Origin: Amblyomma americanum
Taxonomy: Eukaryota > Arthropoda > Arachnida > Ixodida > Ixodidae
DNA length: 64,000 nt
Direction of reading: 5' to 3'
Assembly (NCBI RefSeq): GCF_052857255.1
Contig: NC_135504.1
Coordinates: forward strand, 134,590,929-134,654,928
Part shown: piece after piece, positions 53,902-63,995 of the stretch
Position numbering within the stretch: the first letter of the stretch is position 1
How the letters are laid out: the number at the start of each line of letters is the position of its first letter
Translations under genes and position numbers: made by a program
The notes under the pieces: generated by a model
Told to the model about the DNA's origin: nothing
Databases searched by the model: none
What the model saw: only the letters and a program-made list of their open reading frames with translations

Positions 53902-54672
53902 TTAGCTCGCCGAGCCCTTTGAAGACTTCTGCAAAAGGCTTTGCTGGTGGTAGAGTTGGTGATGCGGAATGCTTTGCAAGCGGCTGATAAGCCCCAAACG
54001 TTGGGCCGCTGTACCACTGACTGTTACCGGAACGTGCTTTTCCACAATAAAAATTGTTTTTTCGTGAGCTTTGGCGTTTGCAGAAAACAACAGCCGTACT
54101 TTCCCACGGGAAGTGGTTTTGTGCCCAAAAAATGCCTTTAGCGTGATCAGGCAGGTCTGCTGCGGCTTATATGGCAGTTTTCTAATGTTCTTTCTTGAAA
54201 TAACGTAGCAGTTTGCTCCGTGTCTCATTTTCACTTCATTGGTTTGCTCTTTAAGGGCCCCGATCGCACTACAGTTGCCTGCCGTCAGTCACTGCCGTCA
54301 GTCACTGCCTGCCACTGTCAAAGTCTCTGAAAGTAATTTTTGTCTTATTCTACCTGCAGCTCCCGAAAATATTTTATTCTCTGAATCGTGCATCGTGAAT
54401 GCGGCAACGACTTGCATACTTGTCCGAAGTGGTTCCGCCTGCCGCATTTCTTGCAAGTATTACCTTTCGCGGGGAATATTCCGCTACGGTGCGTCTGATA
54501 ACAGCATCTATTGCAGACGTCGTTTGTAGCAGCTACAGCAGGAACTCTCGTTTCATGGGTGGTTCCTGCCGCTTCGCGTATCTCGCGGAACTGCTCCTTC
54601 TCTTGTTTTAGAGCGCAGCAGATTTCGACAGTATTCTGATAGGACGACTTCTCAGCGACCAAATTTTGCTGC
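53902..54672 (-). pseudogene. gypsy E gag end and protease
   Basis: VCNRCCYQTH and CKKCGRRNHFGQVCK form two adjacent zinc-binding modules, the second a canonical CCHC knuckle (54345-54710). The protease part (53902-54234) gives CYVISRKNIRKLPYKPQ and SRGKVRLLFSANAKAH, and ends HHQLYHQQSL. The active-site DTG is not clearly seen because of a frame break near 54240. Confidence 0.6.
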
Positions 54673-55090
54673 AAGTTTGAGTTTGAGTCTGAGTTTATTT
54701 CCACAAACAAGGAGATACAATGGTTGTGGGGGATACAAGGGGAAAAAGCTGCTCTACGGGCAGCATGACTGGCCCCAAGTACCGTTGCAGTGGCTGCAGC
54801 AGGGATGAGTGAGGGCTTATGAATAGAGTAGAGTTAAAACAAAGGCAAAACAAGAAACCCAAAAAGATACTATTCAAGTAGTAAAAGAGGAAAAAAGAAA
54901 AAAAGAAAAAACGCCTTACACCGCTTATTACAGAAACAGTCATGCGTACAAAAATATTTCAAGCAAGTGTCTTAAAGAACAAATGAGCACATCGATGTTA
55001 CATTGAGTAAGGTCATTTAGTAACTTAGGCAACCTGTAGCTTAACATTTCTTGACCATAATTAGTTCGCGGATGTGAACACGCGTTGCCC
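54673..55090 (-). mobile_element. LINE 3' end with (TTGAG)n-like tail
   Basis: The plus strand shows TTTGAGTTTGAGTCTGAG followed by TTTATTTCCACAAACAAGGA and a non-coding stretch. Read from the minus strand this is a LINE 3' UTR ending in (CTCAAA)n. The sequence style matches tick CR1/L2-like 3' ends. Coding region absent. Confidence 0.5.
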
Positions 55091-55167
55091 TTTACACTAC
55101 TCCGGAGGTCTAGTAGTCTAGAGGGCTACGCGTTTTGTGAGATTAGCGAGAGAGAAAGATTACGTAT

Positions 55168-55739
55168 TGTTACGTTTCGCCTACGACGCGCGGTATAGCC
55201 GGCGCGGATACAACGGACGCCGGGGCTTCGTTCAAAGTGGCGGTCATTTGGACCCGTTCATCGCTGCCGCAACGCCTCCCGCCAAGCGCGTCCAGGCAGG
55301 TTTCAATGCCACGTGTCTTCGTGTGTGCGTGTATATGTGTGCATGTTGGTGCCCACGCTTGTCAAAGCGCGGCAGCCGGGGAGAGGAGCTCCCCAACTGG
55401 GAGGCGAGGAGGTCTGACCGGCGCCGGCCCGGCGGACGCGCACGTCACGTCTGAACATGTCCGAGCGTCGCCGTATCGGGCGCCTCATCCCGAGCCGTTC
55501 CTTCTTGCCCTCGACTCCGTGGGTATAAAAGCAGCTGCCCCGGACGCCAAAGAGAGACTTCGATTTCTTCCTTCGAGTAACGTGGTCGCCCTGACCGGCT
55601 GCTCTTATGCGATGCCAGAATAAACAAGTTGTTCTGTTGCCAGTCGACTCATCCTTTGCCGGGACCATCGGATGTTTCCAGCTGTGCCCCAGGCCGCCAG
55701 GCCAACGCTACCCTTGGGGCTTGCAACCCATTTGCAACA
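55168..55739 (+). repeat. 5' LTR of gypsy F
   Basis: TGTTACGTTTCGCC to TTTGCAACA. Contains TATAAAAG (about 55524) and AATAAA (55619-55624), the expected promoter and polyadenylation signals of U3 and R. Colinear with 61090-61661 without indels. Confidence 0.95.
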
Positions 55740-55741
55740 AC

Positions 55742-55754
55742 TGGTTGCCAGCGG
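55742..55754 (+). other. primer-binding site of gypsy F
   Basis: TGGTTGCCAGCGG begins two bases after the 5' LTR, the position of a tRNA primer site. A diverged echo, TGGTTGCCTGCAGCGG, lies about 118 bases further on. Confidence 0.6.
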
Positions 55755-56053
55755 TGAGATCCCGACAACGGAGGCTAGCAGCGAAGATATGCGGTAAACT
55801 GTATGCTGAGCAGCACAACGACCATCCGGGAGCAGTGCAACGAGCCCTGTGTGATGACTGGTTGCCTGCAGCGGAACGACTGCGCTGAATTCTTGGCTGC
55901 GAGGTTTGGTGAGTGCGGGACTTTCTTCTTCTGAGTTTTGCCAGGCTTTTGTTAGTGTCAGAAACAGAGCTGGTAATTGTGTTGTCGTTGCTGGAGGGTT
56001 AGTTTGCGGCAAGACAATAGTAGGCAGTAGAGAAAGCAGCATTCGGAGCAGCC

Positions 56054-57481
56054 ATGGATTTGAAGTCGTTGCGCAAACCGAAATTGCTGGAGCTTGCAAG
56101 AGTGTTGGGTCTGGATGTCTCAGACAAACTCAGAAAACCAGAACTGCTAAGGGCTATTCTTGAGTTGGAGGCTGAGGATGACGAGCTGTCGGAATGCCTT
56201 GAGGCCATTGAGGAGAGGGAGCAAAAAGAGAAAGACGAGCGCGAACGTAAAGAGCAAAAAGAGGAGTGCGAACGTAAAGAGCAAAAAGAGGAGCGCGAAC
56301 GTAAAGAGCAAAAAGAGGAGCGCGAACGTAAAGAGCAAAAAGAGAAAGACGAGCGCGAACGTAAAGAACAAAAAGATAAAGAGAAAGAAGAGCGCGACCG
56401 TCAACACGCTTTGGAAATGAAGCGTCTCGAGGTAGAGATGGAACGCGCTCGTAATGGAAGTCAGGCACACGGTGCAGGAGAACGAGTATCGTTCAAAATG
56501 ACTGACCTGATGCGGCCGTTTAAGCTTGGAGAGGACATTGGTTTGTTCCTGGTTAACTTTGAGCGAACGTGCGAGAAGCAGGGGTTCTCTCGGGAAACGT
56601 GGCCACAGCGCTTGCTCACTTTGTTACCCGGCGAGGCGGCCGACGTAGTCGCTCGCTTGAAGAGAGAGGAGGCAGAGGATTTCGACCAAGTGAAATCGAG
56701 TCTGCTAAAAAAGTACAGGCTGTCAGCGGTGGCGTTCCGTCGGAAGTTTCGGGAAAATGAAAAAGGCAGAAGTGAGTCATATACAGAGTTTGCGTACAGG
56801 CTTATATCAAACATGCAGGAGTGGCTCAAAGAAAAGAAAGCGTTTGGTGACCACGAGAAAATTCTGCAGTGTTTCGGGCTAGAACAGTTTTATAGTCCGT
56901 TACCTGAGAACGTGCGGTACTGGGTCTTGGATAGGCCAGACGTTAGTACAGTGGCTAAAGCCGCCGAGCTAGCCGAGGAGTTTGTGACGCGTCGGGCTCG
57001 CGGAGCTAAGGACGGTCAAAAGGGTGAATTTGGCTCCAAGTCTGAGAGGCCGAAGTTCACACCCATGAGAGCAAGGGGGGACACACGTAGTGCGGATGCG
57101 AGTGAAAGCAGTCCGACCGAACGTAAGGAGACGGCGGCAGCCGAAGCCGAACGCAGAAAGCTGTTCGAGACGAGGCAAGCGCGCGTGTGTTATACGTGCC
57201 AGAAGCCGGGTCACTTTTTGGCGCAGTGTCCAGAAACAAAAACAAAGGTCGTGTTTTTGTCATTATGCAGCACTGACGAGAACATGAAGCTTCTCGAGCC
57301 TTACATGCGAGACTTCCTCGTGAACGGGAAAGAGTGCCGAGTGCTTCGTGATTCCGCAGCTACAATGGATGTAGTTCACCCCTCTTACGTAGAACCCGAT
57401 ATGTTCACGGGCGAGTGCGCATGGATCAAGCAAGCCGTGGAAGCTCACAGCGTGTCTGCCCGTAGCAAAAGTGCTTATTGA
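56054..57481 (+). CDS. gypsy F gag and protease
   Basis: 475 codons. Residues 1-45 resemble a SAP-like helix-extended DNA-binding motif (SLRKPKLLELARVLGLDV, KLRKPELLRAI). Residues about 54-115 are tandem ERKEQKEE-type octapeptides forming a highly charged helix. The capsid domain follows (LFLVNFERTCEKQGF, WPQRLLTLLPGEAADV). A CCHC zinc knuckle lies at residues 379-392 (CYTCQKPGHFLAQC), and a protease begins with the active site RDSAATMDVV (Asp433). The frame ends in the protease; the continuation (VLIEGPFGAIETEAAV) is in another frame from 57456 on. A two-base loss in GTGTGTCTG would explain this, and a programmed shift is the alternative. Gag packages the RNA and the protease would process the polyprotein. 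Confidence 0.85.
   Translation: MDLKSLRKPKLLELARVLGLDVSDKLRKPELLRAILELEAEDDELSECLEAIEEREQKEKDERERKEQKEECERKEQKEERERKEQKEERERKEQKEKDERERKEQKDKEKEERDRQHALEMKRLEVEMERARNGSQAHGAGERVSFKMTDLMRPFKLGEDIGLFLVNFERTCEKQGFSRETWPQRLLTLLPGEAADVVARLKREEAEDFDQVKSSLLKKYRLSAVAFRRKFRENEKGRSESYTEFAYRLISNMQEWLKEKKAFGDHEKILQCFGLEQFYSPLPENVRYWVLDRPDVSTVAKAAELAEEFVTRRARGAKDGQKGEFGSKSERPKFTPMRARGDTRSADASESSPTERKETAAAEAERRKLFETRQARVCYTCQKPGHFLAQCPETKTKVVFLSLCSTDENMKLLEPYMRDFLVNGKECRVLRDSAATMDVVHPSYVEPDMFTGECAWIKQAVEAHSVSARSKSAY
56215..56400 (+). repeat. 24-bp tandem repeats in gag
   Basis: Repeated CGTAAAGAGCAAAAAGAGGA and variants encode Glu/Lys/Arg octapeptides. The in-frame unit length allows copy-number change without loss of frame. 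Confidence 0.85.
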
Positions 57482-59282
57482 AGGACCTTTCGGAGCAATT
57501 GAGACGGAGGCCGCAGTGTCATCTATGCTGCCCCCCCAGTACCCGTACCTATTTTCGAACAGGTCCGATCACCTCCTGCGCGAGAAGGGGCTTTTGTTTG
57601 GTGAGGCTAGCGTTCACGCCTTAACCAGATCGAGAGTTCGGGAGCTCGCTGCAAAGGCGGTAGTTGCGGGGCCGACGTTGTCGAACATTGACAAAGGGTC
57701 GGAGGCGCAGCAAGCTGATATTCAGAGCGCGTCCGAACTGAATAAAATTGAGCCTGTAGCGTTGAAGGCACCAGGTACTGGAGAGGAAATGCCCGACACG
57801 GGAAAGTTAGAAGAGCTATCTGCAGATTTGCTCATCGCGCCTACGTCCGATGGACTTAATAGGTTGCTAAAAGTCAGCCGGTCGGCTTTGATAGCCGAGC
57901 AAAAAAAGGATGGCAGCCTAGAAAACATGCGCTGCAATGTCAAGGAAGGTATCGCCAAGAAAAATGCTCGTTTTGTGGAAAGAGGTGGGGTCCTGTACCG
58001 GAAGTATCTAGACCGCAGAGGAGTGGAGTTCGATGAGCTGATCGTGCCTCAGTGTTACCGTCAGGATCTGTTGCGCTTGTCGCATGGCGGTTCGTGGTCC
58101 GGACACCTAGGAGTTAAGAAGACTAAGGACCGTCTCTTGCAAGAGTACTATTGGCCAGGGTGTTTTCGTGACGCAGAACACTTTGTGAGGACATGTGACA
58201 CCTGTCAGCGGGTTGGCAAACCAGGGAACAAATCGAGGGCGCCGTTGAAGTTGGTACCTATCATTACGGAGCCTTTTAGACGGCTCGTTATGGATACAGT
58301 GGGACCTCTGCCGGTAACAGCCACGGGGTACAGACACATTTTGACTGTGATCTCCCCAGCGACAAAGTTCCCTGAAGCAGTGCCGCTTAAAGAACTCAGC
58401 TCAGTTGAGATAGTCAATGTACTACTGTCCATATTTGCGCGAGTTGGTTTTCCTGCGGAAATCCAGTCAGATCAGGGCACAGTGTTTACTAGCGCTTTGA
58501 CGACAGCCTTTCTCGAGAGGTGTGGGGTAAAGCTATTACACAGCTCAGTGTACCACCCACAGTCGAATTCCGTTGAGAAGCTCCACTCCGCCATGAAGCG
58601 CGTGTTGAGAGCATTGTATTTTGAGCAACAAAGTGATTGGGAGCTGTGTCTGCCTGGGGTGATGTTTGCATTAAGGACCGCGCCGCATGCGGCTACGGGG
58701 TTTTCGCCAGCTGAGCTGGTGTACGGTCGCTCGCTGCGGTCTCCGCTTCGCATGCTTCGAGAGTCGTGGGAAGGCAGGGGCGACGACCCAGTCGTGGTCG
58801 AGTACGTGCTTAGGCTCCTCGAGCGCTTAAGAAGGGCACAGGAGTTGTCAGGTGAAGCAATGGCAAAGGCCCAGCAGAGGGCCAAGGTTTATTATGATCG
58901 GACAGCCAGGGCCCGTCGTTTTGAGGTGGGCGATGAGGTAATGATATTGCGCACATCGCTAAAAAACAAACTCGACGTGCAGTGGGAGGGCCCAGCACGG
59001 ATTGTTCAAAAACTGTCGGACGTTAACTACGTGGTGAGTCTGCCAGGAAAACGGAAAGCACAGCAAGTTTACCACATTAATCTGCTCAAACCCTATAGAC
59101 AACGGGAAGCAGTGGTGTGTATGATGGTAAACGTTACCGAAGAGCTTCCGGTCGAGCTTCCGGTACTAGGCTCAGTGACGAACAGGGAAGACACCGATCA
59201 GGTCATTAGTGACTTACTCAGTAAAGCACCGCTGTCGCCTGAGCAGAAAACCGAACTACACCAACTCTTACAAGAGTTTTGA
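57456..59282 (+). CDS. gypsy F protease end and integrase
   Basis: The frame runs from the protease C-terminus (VLIEGPFGAIETEAAV, YPYLFSNRS) through a linker into an integrase. Counting from the codon at 57471, the zinc module has His205, His212, Cys242 and Cys245 (HGGSWSGHLG, CDTCQ). The catalytic core has Asp275 (VMDTVGPLP), Asp334 (IQSDQGTVF) and Glu369 (QSNSVEKLH), so the D-D-E triad is intact, with a D-E spacing one residue shorter than the usual 35. The C-terminal domain has FEVGDEVMIL and VYHINLLKPY, the GPY/F-like DNA-binding module. It ends at TGA (59280-59282), after which the same frame stays open for 45 codons into the RT start, so the stop is probably a mutation of CGA. Confidence 0.88.
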   Translation: MPVAKVLIEGPFGAIETEAAVSSMLPPQYPYLFSNRSDHLLREKGLLFGEASVHALTRSRVRELAAKAVVAGPTLSNIDKGSEAQQADIQSASELNKIEPVALKAPGTGEEMPDTGKLEELSADLLIAPTSDGLNRLLKVSRSALIAEQKKDGSLENMRCNVKEGIAKKNARFVERGGVLYRKYLDRRGVEFDELIVPQCYRQDLLRLSHGGSWSGHLGVKKTKDRLLQEYYWPGCFRDAEHFVRTCDTCQRVGKPGNKSRAPLKLVPIITEPFRRLVMDTVGPLPVTATGYRHILTVISPATKFPEAVPLKELSSVEIVNVLLSIFARVGFPAEIQSDQGTVFTSALTTAFLERCGVKLLHSSVYHPQSNSVEKLHSAMKRVLRALYFEQQSDWELCLPGVMFALRTAPHAATGFSPAELVYGRSLRSPLRMLRESWEGRGDDPVVVEYVLRLLERLRRAQELSGEAMAKAQQRAKVYYDRTARARRFEVGDEVMILRTSLKNKLDVQWEGPARIVQKLSDVNYVVSLPGKRKAQQVYHINLLKPYRQREAVVCMMVNVTEELPVELPVLGSVTNREDTDQVISDLLSKAPLSPEQKTELHQLLQEF

Positions 59283-60610
59283 GGTCAGTTCTCTGAGAGG
59301 CCTAGTAGGACTTCTGTCCTTACTCATGAAATAGAACTTACCTCCCCAGAGCCAGTACGATCCAAGGCGTACCGGGTGTCACCCCACCAGCGCGATATTA
59401 TGGAGGCTGAGATAAGAAAATGCTACAGCTCGGTGTTATTGATGCGGGTGAGAGTGATTATACCTCCCCTTTGATTTTAGTTGAGGTACCGGGCAAGGAA
59501 CCTCGTCCTTGCGTCGACTACCGCAGGCTTAATTCCATCACTAAGGATCAAATTTATCCGATCCCTAACATCGAGGAGCGCCTTGAGAAAGTTAGTACCG
59601 CTCAGTTTATTTCCACCCTAGATCTTGTCAGGGGTTATTGGCAGGTTCCACTTACAGAAGAGGCTAGTAGGTATGCGGCGTTCATTTCACCAATGGGAAC
59701 ATTCCGTCCTAAAGTTTTGAGTTTTGGTTTGAAGAACGCACCATACTGCTTTTCAAGCCTCATGGACAAAGTCTTGCGGGGACAGGAAGAATTCGCTTTA
59801 CCGTATTTAGACGACGTAGCGATATTCTCCGCATCCTGGTCTGAGCATATGGCACACCTGCGGGCAGTGCTAATCCGCCTGCGCGAAGCGCGCTTGACAG
59901 TCAAGGCTCCCAAGTGCCAATTAGCACAGGCCGAGGTTGTCTACCTCGGTCACGTGATTGGGCAGGGTCGTCGCCGCCCCTCTGAAATAAAGGTGGCCGC
60001 TGTGCGAGACTTCCCGCAACCGCGCACGAAGACCGATATTCGGTCGTTCTTAGGTGTCGCCGGCTACTATCAGAGGTACATCCCCAGGTACTCCGATATC
60101 GCGGCTCCCCTGACGGATGCTCTAAGAAAAACAGAGCCCCAAACAGTCGTCTGGGGCGAGACAAAGGAAAGAGCTTTTAGCGCCCTAAAGAGCGCCCTAA
60201 CAAGCCAGCCTGTGCTACGATCGCCAGACTACACAAAAGGGTTCGTTGTTCAGTGCGATGCTAGTGAGCGAGGCATGGGTGTTGTACTGTGCCAAAGGGA
60301 CAATGGAGAAGTGGAACACCCCGTCCTGTATGCTAGTCGTAAGCTGACCTGTCGTGAGCAGGCGTACAGCTCCACCGAGAAAGAGTGTGCGTGTCTCGTG
60401 TGGGCCGTTCAGAAATTGTCATGCTACCTAGCCGGCTCGAGGTTTATCATTGAGACGGATCACTGCCCTCTCCAATGGCTGCAGACCATCTCTCCCAAAA
60501 ATGGCCGCCGCCTGCGCTGGAGCCTCGCTTTGCAACAATATTCCTTTGAGGTGCGTTACAAAAAGGGGAGTCTCAACGGTAACGCCGATGGCTTAAGTCG
60601 AGGCCCCTAA
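59283..60610 (+). CDS. gypsy F reverse transcriptase and RNase H
   Basis: The pre-RT segment 59283-59420 (RTSVLTHEIEL, SKAYRVSPHQRDIMEAEIRK) is in the integrase frame. A one-base loss in the A-run before 59420 shifts to the main frame, 59420-60610. RT: RPCVDYRRLNSITKDQIYPI, FISTLDLVRGYWQVPL (motif A), FGLKNAPYCFSSLMDKVL and LPYLDDVAIF (YLDD, residues 129-132). RNase H: VVQCDASERGMGVVL, SSTEKECACLVWAV, ETDHCPLQWL and NADGLSR, all catalytic acids present. It ends without any integrase downstream. The enzymes copy the genomic RNA into cDNA inside the particle. Confidence 0.9.
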
Positions 60611-61089
60611 CGTAGGAATCCGCCTCAAAGTTGTTTGTTACTGATGTTTTCTTCCTGAGGCAGGATTTTTAACATATTGCTTTTGTTAGTGTTTCAAAGG
60701 GATGATGTGCTTTCTAGTGCAATTTTCCAATTTGTAGACGCGTTCTGAGTGGTGCTTGACTACTGTAAGGAACTAGGCAGTAGTATAAAAGGGGAAAGAG
60801 CCTGGCAGAGCTTAGTGAGGGTTGTCTCGTGCTTGCTGACTGAGCGGTTGCGTTTCGGCGTAGTTCTAACGCTTGCTGGGAACGAGAACAAAAGTGGAAA
60901 CTCTCCCGAAGTCACTTTGCAGTGTCCTGTGTGATCCTGAACCTGAGGACGAGGACTTCTCTGTGCGCTGCGCTCAAGCAACGTCGAGGGACGACCGGTT
61001 TCGATTACGAGCATCATCGAGCGACATCCCTCCGGATAGCGGATGCAGTCCAATGACCATCGGGATCTCCTTCTCCCGGCGGGGCGGTC
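60611..61089 (+). other. gypsy F 3' non-coding region with polypurine-like tract
   Basis: No env-like ORF. The region ends in GGCGGGGCGGTC immediately before the 3' LTR, the probable plus-strand primer. Confidence 0.55.
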
Positions 61090-61661
61090 TGTGACGTTTC
61101 GCCTACGACGCGCGGTATAGCCGGCACGGATACAACGGACGCCGGGGCTTCGTTCAAAGTGGCGGTCATTTGGACCCGTTCATCGCTGCCGCAACGCCTC
61201 CCGCCAAGCGCGTCCAGGCAGGTTTCAATGCCACGTGTCTTCGTGTGTGCTTGTATGTGTGTGCATGTTGGTGCCCACGCTTGTCAAAGCGCGGCAGCCG
61301 GGGAGAGGAGCTCCCCAACTGGGAGGCGAGTAGGTCTGACCGGCGCCGGCCCGGCGGACGCGCACGTCACGTCTGAACATGTCCGAGCGTCGCCGTATCG
61401 GGCGCCTCATCCCGAGCCGTTCCTTCTTGCCCTCGACTCCGTGGGTATAAAAGCAGCTGCCCCGGACGCCAAAGAGAGACTTCGATTTCTTCCTTCGAGT
61501 AACGTGGTCGCCCTGACCGGCTGCTCTTTTGCGATGCCAGAATAAACAAGTTGTTCTGTTGCCAGTCGACTCATCCTTTGCCGGGACCTTCGGATGTTTC
61601 CAGCTGTGCCCCAGGCCGCCAGGCCAACGCTACCCTTGGGGCTTGCAACCCATTTGCAACA
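61090..61661 (+). repeat. 3' LTR of gypsy F
   Basis: TGTGACGTTTCGCC to TTTGCAACA, same length as the 5' LTR. AATAAA at 61541-61546. Confidence 0.95.
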
Positions 61662-62185
61662 CTATTCTATTCTTTGTGTCTTTACGGTAGGATTAAACCA
61701 GACGGTGATTCAATAAGGCGCGAAGTGGCATGGTTCTAAGATTACGGAAAAGGGGAGCAGAATGAAAGTCGTGAGGCTTATTGCATATGACGCGGAGACT
61801 TTTGGTGGATGACAAGCAGTCTGTGAATGTTAGTGCAGGTTGTCGTCCCCCGTACAAGACAGCATTAATTAAGATGACTGAGGAAAAGTGCGTTATATAT
61901 TAAGAGTTTTACAAAAAAAGGAAGATATCTGACAGAATGGACTAGACCCAGCACCTGAGAAAGTTTACCGGTGAGAAAAATTATATGAGTGCCAAGACAT
62001 ATTATGATCAAACTGCACGCCCAAACTTTCGAATGCTCGTATAACTTCGATTTTAACAGTATTTAGTAGCATATCGCTAGGTAACGCAGTGTTCATGTCT
62101 TTCGGTTGAAAGAGTAAAGCTTTAGTTTTAACGGTATTTATTAACAGGCCGTTTTCAATAGACTGAGGTGGATTGAATCAAATGG
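61662..62185. other. no gene recognised
   Basis: AT-rich, stop-dense sequence between gypsy F and the LINE fragment. Short words such as GATCAAACTGCACGCCC show no clear family. Confidence 0.4.
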
Positions 62186-63050
62186 AATGAAGAGTTTTTA
62201 ACTAATCGTTCGCAGTTTGTCTCTGTTAAAAATAAGAACTCTAACTCACTCTTAGTAATGTCGGGCGTTCCACAGGGATCTGTGCTTGGCCGACTACTGC
62301 TTCTCATATACATTATTGATCTGCCTTCAAACGTAACATCTAACATAAGCATGTTCGCTGACGACTGTGCACTCTATCGTGCTATTCTCACCCCCGCTGA
62401 CCAATCTCGTCTTCAAAATGACCCTAATGCTGTTCAGGAGTGGTGTAATAAGTGGCTAATGGAACTTAACCAACGTAAATGTAATTTTTCTTCCATCAGC
62501 CGCCGCCGTAATCCTCTAATCTTCTTTTGCGTAATATCAGGAGTTCCCGTACAACCAGTTCAGTCATACAAGTACCCAGGCATAACAATTTCTAGCGATT
62601 TTTCTTGGAGCTTGTATGTTACGAACATAACATCGTCAACAAAGAAGATGCTAGGTTTCCTCAAGCGCCATCTTCACCACGCTCCCCAACATGTAAAGTT
62701 ATTAGCTTACAAATCATTCGTCAGGTCCAAACTTGAATTTGCATAGCCCATTTGGAATCCTCATCAAGCTAACCTCATCAATGCCTTCGAATCTGTTCAA
62801 AATCGCGCTGCTCGCTTTATTCATTCATCTTACTCTTATGACACGAGCGTTTCCTCCTTAAAACAGCATCCGAATTATCACCCTTATCGCTCCGCCGTCG
62901 AATTGCCAGCCTGTCTTTATTTCACAAATTGTTCCACAGCCCTATGCACATCGCACCTTGTATTCTTCCCCCAGTACGCATATCTCATCGCACCAGCCAT
63001 CGCCTACAAGTTGACCGTTGTGCTCGCGCTTCCTTCCTGCTGTGGAATTC
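62186..63050 (+). pseudogene. CR1/L2-like LINE RT, 3' half
   Basis: SFLTNRSQFVSVKN, SGVPQGSVLGRLLLLIYI, MFADDCALYRAIL (motif C intact), WLMELNQRKCNF and YKYPGITISSDFSWS. A TAG at 62744-62746 interrupts LEFA*PIWNPHQ. The frame continues and shifts near 62870 to RRRIASLSLFHKLFHSPMHI, ending about 63050. The endonuclease and first half of RT are absent. Resembles the LINE at 16681. Confidence 0.7.
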
Positions 63051-63750
63051 GGCGAAGTTGGGCATGGGAAGGACTTCCTGAAGACCACCGTGAGGGTGGG
63101 TGAGCCCTCTGGGGGAGACGTGACTGCAGGACAGCCGGAGGGAACGACGACAATAGCGTCCCCACGTGTTCGAAAAGGAATGCCGGAAGCAGCGACGATA
63201 GCGTCCCCATAGCGACGATAGCGTTCAACAGGAATGCCAGCGACGACCATAAGCGTATTCGTTCCGGTCCTCGCCACGACGAAGTGCGGTATCTGTGTGG
63301 TCCCCTTCAGTCACGCTGGATTTGAACAATTGCCCGAGTGCCGCACCTGCGACAGAGCTTCAGCGTTCCGGTCACCAGTGCAAGCTCTTTCGACACCTGC
63401 GGGGAGACAGTCTGCATTCCTGTGTCATGCAGGTGCCCTCCGGACGCACGTGCGCGGCCACCTGGAAGCCGCGGGGATGACAACGTGACCGGGTCCTGTT
63501 CCCTTTCCCTCGACCGAGCTGCGAAGAAACATCAGGATTGCCCTGCCGTGCGTAATACCATCAGTGCCATCGTGTGATTGGACATCATTCTTCGAACTGT
63601 ATTCCCCAGCTAGGGATCTGGGGAATACTAAGAGAATTTAAGGAGCTGCTGGTTTGATGCCAGAGAGAGCGCCCTTCTTGAGAGGTATCAGAGCCTCCCG
63701 ACTCCTAAGAAGGTCTCTTTACTGAGAAGCACTCTCATTTGCCCGTACTT
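63051..63750. other. unassigned tract with local short repeats
   Basis: ACGATAGCGTCCCCA(C/T) occurs in near-copies at about 63149 and 63196, with AGCGACGATAGCGTTCAAC next to them, each followed by GGAATGCC. The rest is GC-rich without motif. It may be the leader of an unknown element. Confidence 0.35.
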
Positions 63751-63755
63751 GTACA

Positions 63756-63995
63756 TAATGTAGCGATGGCGTAGAGGTAGAACATCCGCCTCGCGTGCAA
63801 GAGGACCGGGGCTCAAATTCTGGTGCCGCGCAATTCTACACCGGGTTAAAAAGAAATAAAATCCGCGTGTCGATGGAATTGCATAACCAGGCCTGGAATG
63901 CGGCCTTATCTCGGTGACCAGAACCGACAACGCACTCTCTCACCGGAGCAGGATTTGGCCACCCTGGTGTAGTACTTGGCCACAACCTTCTATGA
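63756..63995 (+). mobile_element. tRNA-derived SINE (family 1)
   Basis: GTAGCGATGGCGTAGAGGTA (A box), a B box decayed to GGGGCTCAAATTCTGG, then TCGATGGAATTGCATAACCA and GCGGCCTTATCTCGGTGACC. Second copy of the SINE at 9488-9732; the window ends at its 3' side. Confidence 0.75.

Larger units (their letters stand above)
51298..54672 (-). mobile_element. gypsy E, decayed Ty3/gypsy element
   Basis: Minus strand: gag zinc knuckles, protease, RT, RNase H, integrase in standard order. It is distinct from B, C and D; its RT and knuckles resemble elements often labelled K02A2.6-like in tick annotations. LTRs not found: a LINE 3' end lies at its upstream border and a LINE tail at its downstream border. 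Confidence 0.7.
55168..61661 (+). mobile_element. gypsy F: LTR retrotransposon with integrase before RT
   Basis: Two 572-bp LTRs with about seven mismatches by eye flank gag, protease, integrase, RT and RNase H, in that order and all on the plus strand. Integrase upstream of RT is the order of Ty1/copia, but the RT, RNase H and integrase sequences are Ty3/gypsy-type, as in the Gmr1-like group described from deuterostomes. Lesions: a frame break near 57455, a TGA at 59280-59282 and a frame break near 59420, suggesting one original polyprotein. An exact target duplication was not found (GTAT versus CTAT). Confidence 0.9.

Noticed and set aside
55137..55623. Arg/Ala-rich ORFs at both ends of gypsy F
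   Set aside because: They are frames inside the duplicated LTRs (repeated at 61159-61545) and overlap the promoter and polyadenylation signals.
60611..61089. Envelope gene in gypsy F
   Set aside because: Only about 480 bases separate RNase H from the 3' LTR, without a long ORF, signal peptide or membrane segment.
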